From the NCBI RefSeq assembly GCF_047496725.1, contig NC_132983.1:4193501-4257500 (forward strand): 64,000 nt of DNA, in the 5' to 3' direction. A program made the translations under genes and the position numbers. This DNA is from Anoplolepis gracilipes (lineage: Eukaryota > Arthropoda > Insecta > Hymenoptera > Formicidae). Of the stretch, positions 37,010 to 50,100 are shown piece after piece; position 1 is the first letter of the stretch; every line of letters starts with the position of its first letter. The notes under the pieces were generated by a model. That model was not told the origin of the DNA. It did not search any database and saw only the letters and a program-made list of their open reading frames with translations.

Positions 37010-40000
37010 GTAAGGCAAGCTTTTAAAGTTATTTCATAAACACACCATTGCAATTTTATCGAATATATTCAAATTATATGTCTAATTATTGTCAGTGTTT
37101 GATAATTTCTTTTTATTTGTGCTACTCATTCTTTAATCACTTTATTTATTTTAATATCACTTTAAATCATTTACGGCACAGTCTACGTTTAAAATGTGTA
37201 TTATGTGCGCATTATTTATCTCTATTGGTATCTCCGTCATGTCAGTCGAATTTAACTAAAGCAGACAATAGGATTATTTTAGTTCATTAATTTATTCTCG
37301 CCGTTTGCGTAATGATAGCCAAGATGCGGGAAGTATCAAGCTGTGGTTATGAATTCCATCGTAACACAACTATCTACTTTTGTCAGCACGCGAGATACTC
37401 ATTATATCTTCAGGACAATAAGCTCTGGAACAATACGTGGTCCATAGACTCGCCCATCATTCTTCTACTATCCACCGACTGATAGCTTAATATCAAAATT
37501 ATGTTGCACGGGAATACTATAACTATAGGAACTAAAGGATAAGATTTTATTCGTGCACAAAACGAAACAATGAGAAGCACTCTTTGAATTGTTGTCAAAT
37601 ACAAACCGTGTAACAAAAATATGTGAAAAACGGATATAAATAACGGATGTGTAAAAGAGGATTTAAGGATCAATTAAAGAAGAGAAATTTTATTAATATT
37701 ACGAATGAATGTGAAAATTTTATTTAGTGATGATATTAATAAACAACGTAAAATTACATGATTAAGCTTCATTTAAAAAAAATTCTTGTACCTTAACAAG
37801 CAGATTTTTTTCGAGCCGAAAAAATCTTTTGGAGATACTTTACTGTCAAAACAAAATAAAAAGAGACAAATTTACGCTCCTGCGAAATAATACGTTTGAT
37901 CGGAAGTGTAGAAATTATACAACTATAGCGGGAGCACGTTTTTCTGCACCACCGATGTGTAATCTCATCTATGCGATCGCAATAAGGGTCAATCGAAAAA
38001 TCGTTCCGGAATAATAGGTAGAAGCTTTCATCTTCCTCGCTTTATCATTATTCGCTGTCGTACTTTCGTTTCTTGTTTCTAATCTGACGACGAGCAAAGT
38101 GACTCTTACGCAAAATTGAGCTTATTGATTTTATGCCGAGGATTTACCGAAAATGGCAAAAGAAAAACAAGATTGTCTTTCATATGTCGTTTCTTACATT
38201 ATTTTCTCTTTATTATAAAGAAGAATCATATTAATATCATTTAAAACATAATGGAAAGAATTTATTTCATGAGATGTTTTTAACTAACATATAAACAATA
38301 TGTGATACGCAAGATTGTAATATATTTGCATGTATGCTATAAAAATTATTCGTAAAAATATGATATTCGTTCATTAAATATATAGAGTCATATCCGAAGC
38401 AAATTTTAAATTATAGATTTATAATTTTAATTTTACCTTTTATCTGTCACAAGTTTGAAATTTTGTTATTTTTCTAATCTGTGTTGGTTTATATTTGTCT
38501 CTTGGTCACTTTTAAAAGTATTTAAAATTTTCAATACGATTTTAATAACTTTCAACATTAATTATACGTATATATGTATGTCGGAATTTTAAAAATAGGC
38601 TTCTAATTTGATCGAGAGATTGAAACTTGACTGTCGCGCTAAACGTACACGTACGGCGTTTCCTCTGAAAGAGAGCGACAAGCGGAGGAAGAACGGGTGG
38701 GAAAGAATCCATTAACGGAAGAGGTGTGGGCATCACGGTCGGGAACGGCCGATCTTTGCGCTTCGTGAACGAGAGGAAGCGAGATGGCTGATATACCGGG
38801 GCGCAATAGCGTATGCAAGGTAATGCACAGCCACGAATCCGGATTGAACGTGCGGAGGAGGACCTCCTCCGTGCTACCGGTCTGTCCGTCCATCTATCTG
38901 CGCGTATGTATGTGTACATGTGTGTGTGTATGTGTGTTACCGCTACTGCCGTTGGCTACGTCCGCGCGATATCGCGAATCTCGCAGTATATCACCGAGGA
39001 CTGAGCGCGAGGTTGCGGTTCGGGCTTATACTTAGCGCTCTTGTTGCTGCTGCGTCGCTATGTTGGATGCTGCTGTTGCTGCTGCTGTTGCTGCGATACT
39101 CCGAGAGGGCGAGATTCACGCGCGCGCGCGCGCGCGCGCGTGCGCGACCCGTAGCGCATTGTTCACGCCGTTTTAATAGGTATTCATTGTCGGGTCTCGG
39201 ATCTCCGTCGAAGACTCCCAACGCAGTGTCGCCCCGATCTGTCCCGATATCTGGGAGTTGCCGCGTTCACTTACCCCCCTTCGTGAGACCTCTGCCTCCC
39301 TTCTCGAGTCGATCATTTTTTATTTTCGCGAGTTTTTTCAAATTATTGACGCGCTAGTAAAACCTTATCTGAGATATAAGCGTCTGTAAAACATTATAAC
39401 TGTGAATAAAAATCGAATTAAAGGGGAAAAATTGGGTAAAATAATATAATTTTTAAATCGCTTAGCAATAGTTTATTTTCTAATCAAAATCAATATAGAA
39501 AATAATTATAAAAAAATGTTATACGTTCTATACTATTTTAGAAATAAATTGAACATACAAATATTATAATAATACGATGAGAAATAATATAGAGGAAAAT
39601 TGTTAATAAAATCGTATTGCGCCATCGTTTTAATTCTCAATAACCGTTCGCTTTCCCGCTCAATTATTATTGATTGGAGATTTAATTTGCGGGGAAATTC
39701 AATGACGCCAATGACTTCCGTTCCGTAGTCTTCTCTCGTGATTAAAAATCTGTCAGTTCGCGCCTCGGCGAACGTTGCAGCCGTTAATAAGATTAACAGC
39801 TCTGCATTCGATCGGCAACATTAATCGGAGTAACACGGGTAGGAACCCGCAGAGGAATCCTATTCCTCCCTCTTTTCCTCGCTCTTCGCGCTATGTAAAT
39901 TAATTAGGGCCCTCGGTAACGGCGCTGATTTTTCAAGTAGGCACGTGGTTCGCGCCTCCCTCGCCTCGAGGTAGAACGAAGAAGAAGAAGAAGAAGGGCA

Positions 40001-40631
40001 TGAGAAGGAAGAAGTGAAAGGGAAAAAAGAAAAGGAGGAAGCAGAAGGTGGCGAAGTCCGGGGCCCGAGGTGAATTAACCGGGCGTTGAAGAAGCGCGGT
40101 GCGCAAAGAGATGGTCCCCGGTGCTCTCTTCTTTCTGGACCTCAGATAGCAGATCTTCCCCGGAGGCTGCGCCTCCTTCGCCTTTCTCACACGTCTCTTC
40201 GAAATCCTACCGGTCGCAGAGATCTCCCGCTTCGAGCTCGCTCGAATCTCGGCAATTAACCTTATGTTACTTGATCTTATTATTGACAAACATGCGCCGA
40301 TCTAGATTCTTCCTAAACTCTTTAAACAGAATATCAAAATTTATTTAACAAAAAGTGCTAGCTCAGAGCTCATTTACTTCATTTATTCGGCTCACACTTG
40401 ATGTAAGCCCGATTAAATGTCGACGAGAAGAGAGGTTTTTATACGGATCGACATTTTTCGCGTACGTGATTTTGGAGAACTTAATGGCTGCGCGGACAGG
40501 CGTTAAAAAGATAGTACGCGTAAAGTAGGATCGCTCGCGGAATGCGTGACCAATTATTTCGATGATTTACGACGTCCTTATCGTCTAATTGCTGGCAAAA
40601 AAAAAAAAGATTTATGCCTGAGGCGCGTCAC

Positions 40632-40632
<1 letters not shown>
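37010..40632. other. Intron downstream of bHLH exon, GC-rich island at 38.6-39.4 kb
   Basis: It begins with a consensus 5' splice site. I searched the plus strand for the next exon, which should continue from YFQ with V-V-M-H-K, and saw no match after an AG acceptor. A CpG-rich island at about 38640-39350 carries a GT-rich run near 38900-38940, a TGC/TTG-rich imperfect repeat at 39041-39094 and a 22-nt alternating CG run. A purine-rich tract with (GAA)6 lies near 39978-40060. Frames here reflect the repeats (poly-Leu, Arg/Ala runs). Confidence 0.6.
39119..39140. repeat. (CG)11 alternating run
   Basis: Eleven uninterrupted CG dinucleotides, extended by TGCGCG. Alternating CG of this length can adopt Z-DNA and is rare where CpG is lost by methylation, so it also speaks for low germline methylation at this island. 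Confidence 0.95.

Positions 40633-40695
<63 letters not shown>
40633..40695. repeat. (TA)n microsatellite, 63 nt
   Basis: A pure TA run of about 31 units, the longest dinucleotide repeat in the window. It can extrude as a cruciform and is probably length-polymorphic. Confidence 0.97.
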
Positions 40696-40698
<3 letters not shown>

Positions 40699-41123
40699 TC
40701 TCGCACGTTATTTCCACTTATGTGAATTTGAAGCATCTGAGAGTATGTCTGGAATGTACTCGAGTGAGACACAAGCGTGTAATGCTGCGGCAATTACACC
40801 AGTGGCGAGACTCGAGAAATTTTAACATTGCAGTTTTAATTAATTGAGCGATCGCTCGTTATATATATCGTTAGTTAAGGCGCATGCGAATGAGGCCATC
40901 GTATCTGCGGAAAGAAACTGCACGGTATAGTGCTTGCTTCCACGTAAACACGTAAAAGGCAAAGCGTGTAAGTGTTCTATCGCTCGGAAGTAACACAATC
41001 GGCAATGTTCTTATAATATCATATCTCTCGATTCTTAATTAAGATGCTTCATGCATTCATAAATAGATACGATTCCTATCTCTTCATATATAATTCCCTG
41101 ATATATTACATACGTTTATATAT

Positions 41124-41167
<44 letters not shown>

Positions 41168-41689
41168 AACTCAAATATGAAATAAAAAATGTGCAAATAT
41201 AAAATTACGAATTTTTTATGTGGTTATCATAATTATAAATCTAAGCGATAACCTCTGAAAATTGCTCTTTTATTCATTTATTTTTTAAAAACATTTTATG
41301 TTAATATCATACAGGAAAAATATAACTGCACGATGTTATTATAAATATAACAAAAAAAAGAAAATAAATATATACATAATATATAAAAGTTTTTGTCAAA
41401 TATAGTAACTAAATTTTGTTTGCCGAAAAGAAATATATAATTATACACTGAAAATGAAAAGAAAAGATTTGATTTTAATTGAATAAAGAAAAAATAACGT
41501 TGAATAAAACAGTAACAATTTTAAATAGCGAATAAATGCGTGATTTGATTGTATTATTTGCAAAGCTTATGTGTTTAACGAATTATATACTTAACTACGA
41601 TTAATGTGATGGAAATTAAAGTTGAAAATCTCATAAAATCCTGAGTTATACGTGCGTATAATGTGTGTATATACAACGTTATTGAGCGA
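40696..41689. other. AT-rich intronic DNA with poly(T)38
   Basis: No gene recognised. A 38-nt poly(T) tract at 41126-41163 is the longest homopolymer in the window. The rest is AT-rich without distinct motifs. Confidence 0.55.
41126..41163. repeat. Poly(T)38
   Basis: An uninterrupted 38-nt T run, the longest homopolymer in the window. No target-site duplication or SINE-like body next to it is evident, so a retroposon tail is not supported. Confidence 0.97.
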
Positions 41690-42350
41690 CGTCAAATGTA
41701 AACATTGACTTGTACGAGTGACCAAAACAAGGTCTCACCGAGGTCGCATATGTATTTCAGAATTTCAGTCGAGTGTGAGTCGCACGACGAGTCCGGTAGT
41801 GAATGTATAAATTGCCCTGTTAATTAATGCGCGTAATTAATAAACCTTGTCGATTAATATTTTCGATAACCGACAAATATCGCTTCGCGTCGCGTCGCGT
41901 TGACGTCACACTCACGTCACATTCGTCGGAACCATTTGATCGTGAGACGCGTCCTTCGCACACGAATTCATGACGCACTTTGCGCCGAGTCAGAAATGTG
42001 CGGACTTTCGGATTAATTGAAAGATAGGTGACAGTAATTAGCCGCTCGAATCTATCGAATATCGCGCACTTAATCGACATTTTATCTTATTTACTCGTAA
42101 AAGGATCGCGCGAATGGAAGAAACGTCGCGAAAATACACCACGGACGGGATGTCAAATTAGGGTTGTGTCAGATCGAGCTATCGCGCGGATCGTAGCAAC
42201 GTGTGCGTGTGTGCGTGTTTTTCTTCGATTAACTTGCATCCGCGTCAGCGAATATCCAGGGCAATGGAGAGAGCAACGGCGACACATCGACCGGTGAGTG
42301 AATTTATTCACGATTCTGACAAATTGTCCGTCTGTTTGAAATGACGTCAT
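41690..42350 (+). promoter_or_regulatory. CRE-bearing region with candidate first exon
   Basis: Two perfect palindromic CRE motifs TGACGTCA lie at 41901-41908 and 42342-42349, with a further ACGTCAC half-site at 41914-41920. Between them is CpG-rich DNA and a short frame ATGGAGAGAGC... (42264-42293, ten codons) that ends exactly at a consensus donor CCG|GTGAGTG. This arrangement resembles an alternative promoter with a short first exon inside the spineless intron, or a nested transcript. No TATA box is obvious. There is no homology support; the call rests on motif arrangement. Confidence 0.25.
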
Positions 42351-45300
42351 TGGAATGACACGTGTCTCGTATATATATGTTACATATTTACATTCAAATT
42401 GCACGATAGGATAAGTATGAAATTTGTCTTAATTCATAATTGTATTGCATTTTGCGTATGATAAATAATTTAGCATACGTCACGTTAAAAGTGAGTTATA
42501 GAAAAGCTTTTATTTCCGAAAAATCGTATAAAATGCTAACGTCATGTATAAGATTTTTTAAATATTTTTTTCTTAATAGATAAATAATGAACCACAAGTT
42601 TCGAAAGAATTCATTTCCATCGTGCTCTTCCGGTTTTCGGCCAACGCAGATCCGTCTCGTTGATTTCTCTTTCCTCTTTTCTTCTCCCTTTTCCTTCTCG
42701 TTCTTTATCGTTATTTCTCTTCGTCTTTCTTGTTCTCTCTTTATTTCTCTTCTTTTCTCTCGTGTTGTTCTTCTCGTTCTTTGCCAGGTGCGGGGACGAA
42801 ATGGAAAATGCAAATAAGGCGTAATAACGAGATGTAGTAACCGTATCGCTCGGCTGTATCTCTCCATCGCGGACTTACGCATCTTTCGGACGTTTATGAT
42901 ATACATTTACACGTGTGTATGATATATTAGCATAGGCGCGCCTACTTATGAGCACGCTCGTTCGCGCTCGAATATCGATCGGTCGATCGGATCGTTTAAG
43001 GCCGAGACGTGCGCGCGTGCCTCTTTTTCGACGGTGGCTTCGTGTGTTCACGGCTTGTACACGCCGGCGGCGGGTTGGTAGATCAACGATTTTGCGATAG
43101 AATCTATTCACGATTAATGTCGACAAAAAGAAATTTTCGCTTCATTGAGATAATCGTGTCTCATAATATATTCTTGATGCTTTCCTTGTTGAGGGAGCTC
43201 TTGAGTGAGCATTAAAATATATTTTAGATCAATATAGAAATGCAATATATATTTCAATCGGAAAATATTATATAAATTTTTATATAATATGTATTATATA
43301 AAAATATTATATAAATAAAGAAAGCGGATTTTTGCGAAATCTTTTTTCATTAATAAAACGAAAATATAAAATACTTTATAATATATAATATATAATATAT
43401 ATAAATTTTTTATAATATATAAATAAACAACAAAGCTTTTAATATAATATTTTACGAGTCAGTTTTTTGCGCCGCTCCCATATCATTTAATGACGAAACG
43501 ATTTATTCTGTAATTCAATTATTAATTGTGTTTTACACCGTTATATATGTATATATATATAAGGTGACAGAAACGTCTTGCTTAATTGTCAGAATAATTC
43601 TATAAACTCGTTAATGACAAATACAGAAGATATTTCGTGTGAAACTAGCGGAGGAAAATTGACGAATTTTAACGATAGATTCATGTTGAGTTAATGAAAG
43701 AAAAAATAGCAGTTTTTATTTTAGAAGAGATTTAATAAATTTAACAGTTTTTATTAGATCAAAGTGTATACTTTCTATAATTATACGCTATACCTATTTA
43801 GCACACTTAAAAGTACACGGACTAATATGTAATTTATTAATACATTTGTAGTTAATATATATTGTATATGATTTGATTTATTTAATTTTTTATAAAATTA
43901 TTTATAAATGTTTTTTTTAAATTAAAAGCTTTTTATATTTGGTAAGTCGTATTACACGTATTAGAATTTTAATGACTTTTTTTGAAAATAATATATACAG
44001 TTGAAATACATTAATAATTATTCTAGGATATTTAAATTTATAACAAAAATCTAAGATTAATTGATTTATCTAATTCAAAGTAATGAAGATATGAATAATT
44101 CAGTCAAGTATGTTTGTTTTTGAATGATTTTACTGGCGACTTGACTTGAGATATTCTTATGTGTCACAAACTGATATATCGTGCACATATTGCCACCACG
44201 TCATGTGTGGTTTTGATTAAGGCGTCTGAGGGTAACGAATTGTGTAATGAGTATTTGATGCGCTCGCCCAGTGCGTAATTAGTCGTACGATATTATTAAT
44301 GTTTCAGGCTAACATTTTCATCTTTATTCCGACGACGAGTATATGACTGTAGTATGTTCTATACTGCATTCCTTTTGTCCATTTTTCTAATATCTTTTCG
44401 CAAATATCCAGTCATTTTCTTGCAAATATGTATATAATTATGCAATGAAAAGATAATTAAAAAAAATAAAACCGATGCATTCAAACTTTTACAATTACAA
44501 ATTCACAAAAATTAAATACAAAAAAAATTATTACAAATTCTCATGGTATATAAAATCTTTAGACATTTGTAAACATCTGAATTAATTATAAGTTATAATA
44601 AACTACTGGAAATTTTAATCGATTAGTTAGATTCGAAATATTGTTTATCATAAATAAAATATTCTCAAAGAATAAAAAGTTGATGGGAATGAAGGGGTTA
44701 AAAAAAAGATGGATCGATTAAAACGGCGATCGCCTTCTAATACGATTATTTAATTTCGTCAATTATCTGCGGCAAAGATCATTTTTCACGTCATTATCGC
44801 GATACAGCGGTGACGGCGAATCTTCATGATTTTACGGGACAATGCTGCGAGGGCCGCATTTTATAAAGTCGTCAGCAGTTCTCACTTTGCTTGTCTTGTC
44901 TCAGCCTTTTATTTTCTTTTTCTTTGTAGCTTGCCGTGTTCGTCCGTCCGTCCGTGCACGCTGTCGTCTGTTTGAAAAATGATTCCATTCTAGATCGGAG
45001 TCGCGCCTCTCGTTTGCATCTCGATAGCCATCGGCAATCGCGGACGCGAATCCACATCGTATCTCTTGCGTTATCCTTCGGCGCAAGTTTGTTAACTCGA
45101 CGAGTAATGGCGTCCATTTTACAGAATCTATCTGCTGCCCAATCTCTCTTTGAAAGATTTACATTGATTTTCTCTTCTCGGGATGTCCCGTTTCGATTTA
45201 AGTTACGAGAATGAGCAGTAACAGATAAACGATATTACTTTATCACGGTGTTAATTCGCTAGCGAACGGGACCCTCAAGTATAAAAGCATCTTTTTTCTT

Positions 45301-46279
45301 CGATAACTGTTACACAAATTATCTTCTTGTAAATAAATTTGGCATCGACTATTCTTGAAATCGTTGTACAGTTAAAGGACGACCAATCGTAAGGGAGCAT
45401 TGATATGCATTGCATATTATTTCAATACGAATTTATTAGCATCGATATCACATCAATAACGAAAAATTGAGACGATGACGAAAATCAATTCGAGGATTAA
45501 TTGGTATTCGCGATCTTGTTAGCACAAATTTATCAAAGTGTATAATTAATTTCGCTATCTTAACTTTGCCACATCTAGAAAATTAAAAATTATTCCATCT
45601 TGATTTCAAGCCGTTTAGTTGATAGTTATTGCAATCGGCGAACAGAGTTCCAGTTCAAATGTAAATTTCTTACATTCGTATTATATCGATTGAGCTTAAT
45701 TAAATATTACATTTATTCTACAGTTTATCAGGTTTATTCGTTGTATAATTTAAAGTTAATAATTACATTTGTTATCTTTCGTCGGAGTATGAAAAATATT
45801 AACTTTTCAAACGTCACACAAGACGGTTAAAAATGCTAACGATGATAATTTGCATTATATCTCAAAGATCAATATATAATTATTCAACTTTCAGAATCAT
45901 TTTTTTTTATTTAAGGTTTGTGTGTGTTTGTTGCATGATAAATAAGATTAATAATTTTGTTTCTTTAGTTACTTAGCAACAGGAATTAAAAACTTTGATT
46001 TCTATAAATTATTGTTTTGTAACAGTTTTGCGATTTAGATCTGCAAAGTTTTGAATAATTTTAGGTGTTTTTTTTTTATATATAAAAGCGAATGAGTTTC
46101 CACAGATTGAGTGCAAAAATAAATAGATTAGAAATATGTAAAAAAATATTCGTTAACATGTGCGAATATTACACGCAAGTATGGAATCTGGCCAGATGGA
46201 TACTAGATTTTAAATCGAGAGATAAATTCGATTACAGATATCGGCGTCGATCAATTCTACCCTAGAGGTTTCTCATTCG
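42351..46279. other. Intronic DNA with long pyrimidine tract at 42.66 kb
   Basis: A strongly pyrimidine-rich stretch at about 42661-42787 ends in TTTGCCAG|GTGCGG, which looks like a strong 3' splice site. CpG-rich DNA follows at about 42930-43080. Around 43230-43440 the sequence is highly AT-rich with overlapping TATAA palindromes. A GTCC repeat lies near 44941-44957. I recognise no coding exon. Confidence 0.45.
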
Positions 46280-47130
46280 TTGATTAACGAATGTCGTCGT
46301 CGATTCCGTTATCGCCGATTTCAGTAAGAGACGCTAAAAAAAGTACGTTGAGACATCTGCCGGGTTCAGTAGCCGGCGAAAAACGTCGCGGAGAAGGCAT
46401 CACGCCTTTTCGATAAAGTGAGGAGACACGCGAAGAGAGGGACCGCGTTTCTTTCAGTCCTTTCTCTCGCAGGCGAGAACACGGTACGCGTGCGCGACGA
46501 TCGGTATCAGTCGGGGACAAGTCCGTTTTGGCAGAGGTTGACAAAAAGAAAGAGAGAAAGAGAGAGAGAGAGAAAGAAAGAAAAAGAGCGAGGCTGCTGA
46601 GGGAAAAATCCGATTTGTTTTTAATCGGATCGGCAACGCGTCAAGTTGGGCCGATTCCCGGGCTCGTTGAATCGAGTCGAGACGAAACAGGGCCTCGTGT
46701 GCCATCGGTCAGGCCCACCGGACACGCGATAAGCATCGCTCATTAACGTCATTATTAAAAATGCGGCAATTAGACCGCGGTCGAATATCGAGATACGCCG
46801 CGGCGAGCAACAGAGAAGACTCGATGCCAAACAAAGATCGGCGACGACCGAACCAGTCGTTTTTTAAGCTCGACACCTTTCCTGCGTGACGAGAAAGACG
46901 CCGGTCGAGACCGCACGGTGCATTTATCGGCTGGTAATCGCGGCGATAATAACGTTTGGCGATTGTCGATATGCAGATGACCGAGGCAGACACAAAGGTG
47001 GAGGACTACTTGTATTAATTATGTTATTAAGCCTGTCTTGTGTCTCTCTCGCACCCTTTGTGTCGTTAAACTGTGTTGTCATTTCTAGTGAAGTGACCGA
47101 CCGGCCAGGTAAACTTATTCTTCGCCCTTG
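46280..47130. other. CpG-rich island, possible regulatory DNA
   Basis: The GC content rises over about 850 bp, with an internal purine-rich run at about 46540-46592. Several overlapping frames of 60-94 codons occur on both strands, which is compositional. No splice-bounded exon or known protein is visible. It resembles the other islands in this locus and may be an enhancer or promoter. Confidence 0.35.
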
Positions 47131-50100
47131 AAATCGGATAATATTGTAACAAAATGACAAATGAGAGTTTAAATTGAAGAAGGAATTGGTTTATTTTCTG
47201 GTTTATTATTTCATTTTCTTTTATTTATAAATAAATTTAAAATCTTATTTATCTGTTAACGCTATACACATATTTTTCGACAATAATTACAAGCAGACAT
47301 AAATTATTATTAAAAATCAAATAACTTTGATTTTTTTCATAATATTATTCATTTATTATTTAGAAATTTCTTTATTTTGATATTGCACGGGATTTAAAAA
47401 TTATCAGTTACATGAATAAAAAGAAGCATTTTTAATATAAAAAAATCAAGTTGCTAAAAGGAACTATTATTATTCTCTGCTAAAGTTTTGTTTCATTAAA
47501 CTTTATTTGTCATTTTCGCTTAAATCAGAAAATCTTTGCTATTTTTGCCGCGACATTTTAAATAAGGAAAAATAATTGCCGATATTATTCCTCGCCAATT
47601 TTACATTAAATAATAGGCACAATTAAATCTTAAGCATCAGGATATTATTATGCGTCGCAATTTACATTACCACAGGTACCTGCATCCGCTGTAATTTTAT
47701 CTCGCGCGATGCAGTCGGGAAAACGTTTGGCGGAAGGGAAGCGAGAAATTTCCATGCGGGATAAAACTGAAGAAAATGATTTCCGATATTTTGTCTTTTC
47801 ACCTGTCCTCGTCGATCGCCGATCGTGTTCCCAGTACCTGTTTGTATAGCGGCGTTTGTAAAGCCGTCACAGATGGCCGCGGGGCCTTGTCTCTTTTGCG
47901 CGTGGCTCCCGTCACGTGGCTCTGGTATATGTAAATATATATGTATATGAATACAAAACGCGGCCTGCGCGGACAGGTTATGGACTTAAACCCCATATAT
48001 AGTACATCAATGAGACTGTCAGCCGCGCAATCGGATGGAATTATCGAAAGCTGATAGGAAAATCAATTGCCATGTCAACCTGCACCGTCACTTTTCGCGA
48101 CGGTGATGCTAGTAACATCTGTCACTGAATCTCTGTCTTTAGTTAAGAGTTGGAGTCAAACGATTAAACGAGCCTTGAAAGTTGACAGAATGATTTAACC
48201 GGCATGTTATATTTCTCCCTCCACCGTGTGCTATTGATATCGCGTCGCGAGGCCGCGGTATTTATCGAACAACAATTATCTTGAAAAGAACGCGAATCAT
48301 GAGACATACATAACAACGATGTAAACAATATTAAACATTATGTAGTAGGTATTACAATTTCAGGATATATTACGTGATGTGAATTATCGAGTTTGGATTT
48401 GAAAAATAAATTGACTTACAATTAGAATGTTAAGAAAAGACAATGTCTGTAATGTAATATTGCATTTCATATCAAATTTATATTAATTTTTATCCTATAT
48501 TATATATATTTCAATCGCACAAAATTAATTCAAGAATATTTTATTATCTTCTTTATAAACTTAATAGCGTAAAATCTTGAATTTTAGTAAAAATTTTGAT
48601 ATACTTATACAGATCATTGAAAGAGTAGTTTGACTTAGTAAGAACTTTAATTTTTTTTAATCGAGAGGTCAATGTCGTCGCAACAATCACGAAATAATGG
48701 CTCATTAAGAAATGAGATCGAGGCTAAGTTTGAACTTTCGTTCAAGAGACGTCCATCCTAATTTATTGAAGTGTTCTTTGAAGAGTCAAAGGGGGAAAGG
48801 GGACGGGAAGCTTTGCGCGTTTTCGACGTGTCATTAGATCGCGCCGAGGCTAAAAGTTCATCAAAATTAACCGCCGATGCTCGTTACACCGTCTTGCCGT
48901 TGCGGAATGATGAACTCCGATAAGAATAACGCGGGGCATAAGACTGTTATTAGCTGAAAATACGACGAACACCAGCGGGCATCAAGCAGCATTTTTATGG
49001 GAGAAGGGGAATCATAATTGCAAGAGTTTAGCCGTAATGTCGGCAATCATTTTAATTAAGAATAGTCCCCTTCCTCCTTTCCTTTTTCTTCTTCCTCTGC
49101 CCTCAGTTTCTCCTCTCTCCCTACCTCCCCTCGTTTTCCTACCTTATTTCCCTCGTGTCGCAGCTCGCACACACGCTTTCATGTAATTAGTGTATTTTGT
49201 ATTTTACGGCGCCCTTTACTACTTACGTGTAATCGGTCGATCAATCTAATGTATCTCATTCAAAGTATTAAGGAGCAATTTGATGGATTTGATTTCTCTC
49301 GATAAATCGTAAAAATCTGAAATTTTCATCAAAAAACGAAATTATTTTTACTCGAAATATAATAATAACATATAATGATCCAGGTATTACTTTAAAAATA
49401 TCTAGTTAATGATACACATAACATTTTTATTGTTATTGTTATATTTAGAATAATTTTTTATTCATTTTGAAATTTCCATTGAAATGTGGATGATTTATAA
49501 ATACAATTATAATTACAATATTTAATTGAAAAAAAAAAAATTAATGAACTAGTAAAGTGAGTATTATAGCAAAGAGAAATACGAGATTTATTGGGACTAA
49601 TAAGATACAGCATAAATTAGCAGTACAACGTAATAAAATAATTTGTCCGAACGCGTAGTAGTATATCTGTAATAAATTGTAAATCAGACATCGTTTTACA
49701 TACATATTTTTCATCGCAAACCAATTGGATGCGTTTCTAAGATTTAATTCACAAGCGCTGTTTACAAAAAAAATTACAGGTCTCGTATATTTGATTATAC
49801 TGTTGAAAAATTAGATTATGTTACTGTTTAATAATTTATTACTCGACTTCGATGGATTATTTTTCATTTAAAGTACACTCTATACACGAAGAAGCGAGGG
49901 AAAAAATTAGCGATTTCCTAAGAAAGATATCCCCGTTACTCGTTAGCATGAGCCGCGAACCAGTAGCAGTCAGGATAGCAATCTTCTCGGCCGCGAGCTC
50001 AGCGACCATGAGTGGACTGAATATTTTTCATATGAAAATCCAGGTGGAATCTCTCTATTCAGAACGCTAGTAAAGGCAAAATTTTTTCTTCTCACGCATA

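Noticed and set aside
38810..38840. Sequence near GTAATGCACAGCC as the next spineless exon (VMH...)
   Set aside because: The residues after M-H do not continue with K and charged residues as expected, and no good acceptor precedes it in frame.
38920..39357. 145-codon plus frame with a poly-Leu stretch
   Set aside because: The Leu run comes from the TGC/TTG repeat and the Arg/Ala run from (CG)n; it looks like repeat translation, not a signal-anchor protein.
42496..42906. 136-codon minus frame rich in Lys, Arg and Glu
   Set aside because: It is the reverse complement of the long pyrimidine-rich tract, so the charged composition is an artefact.
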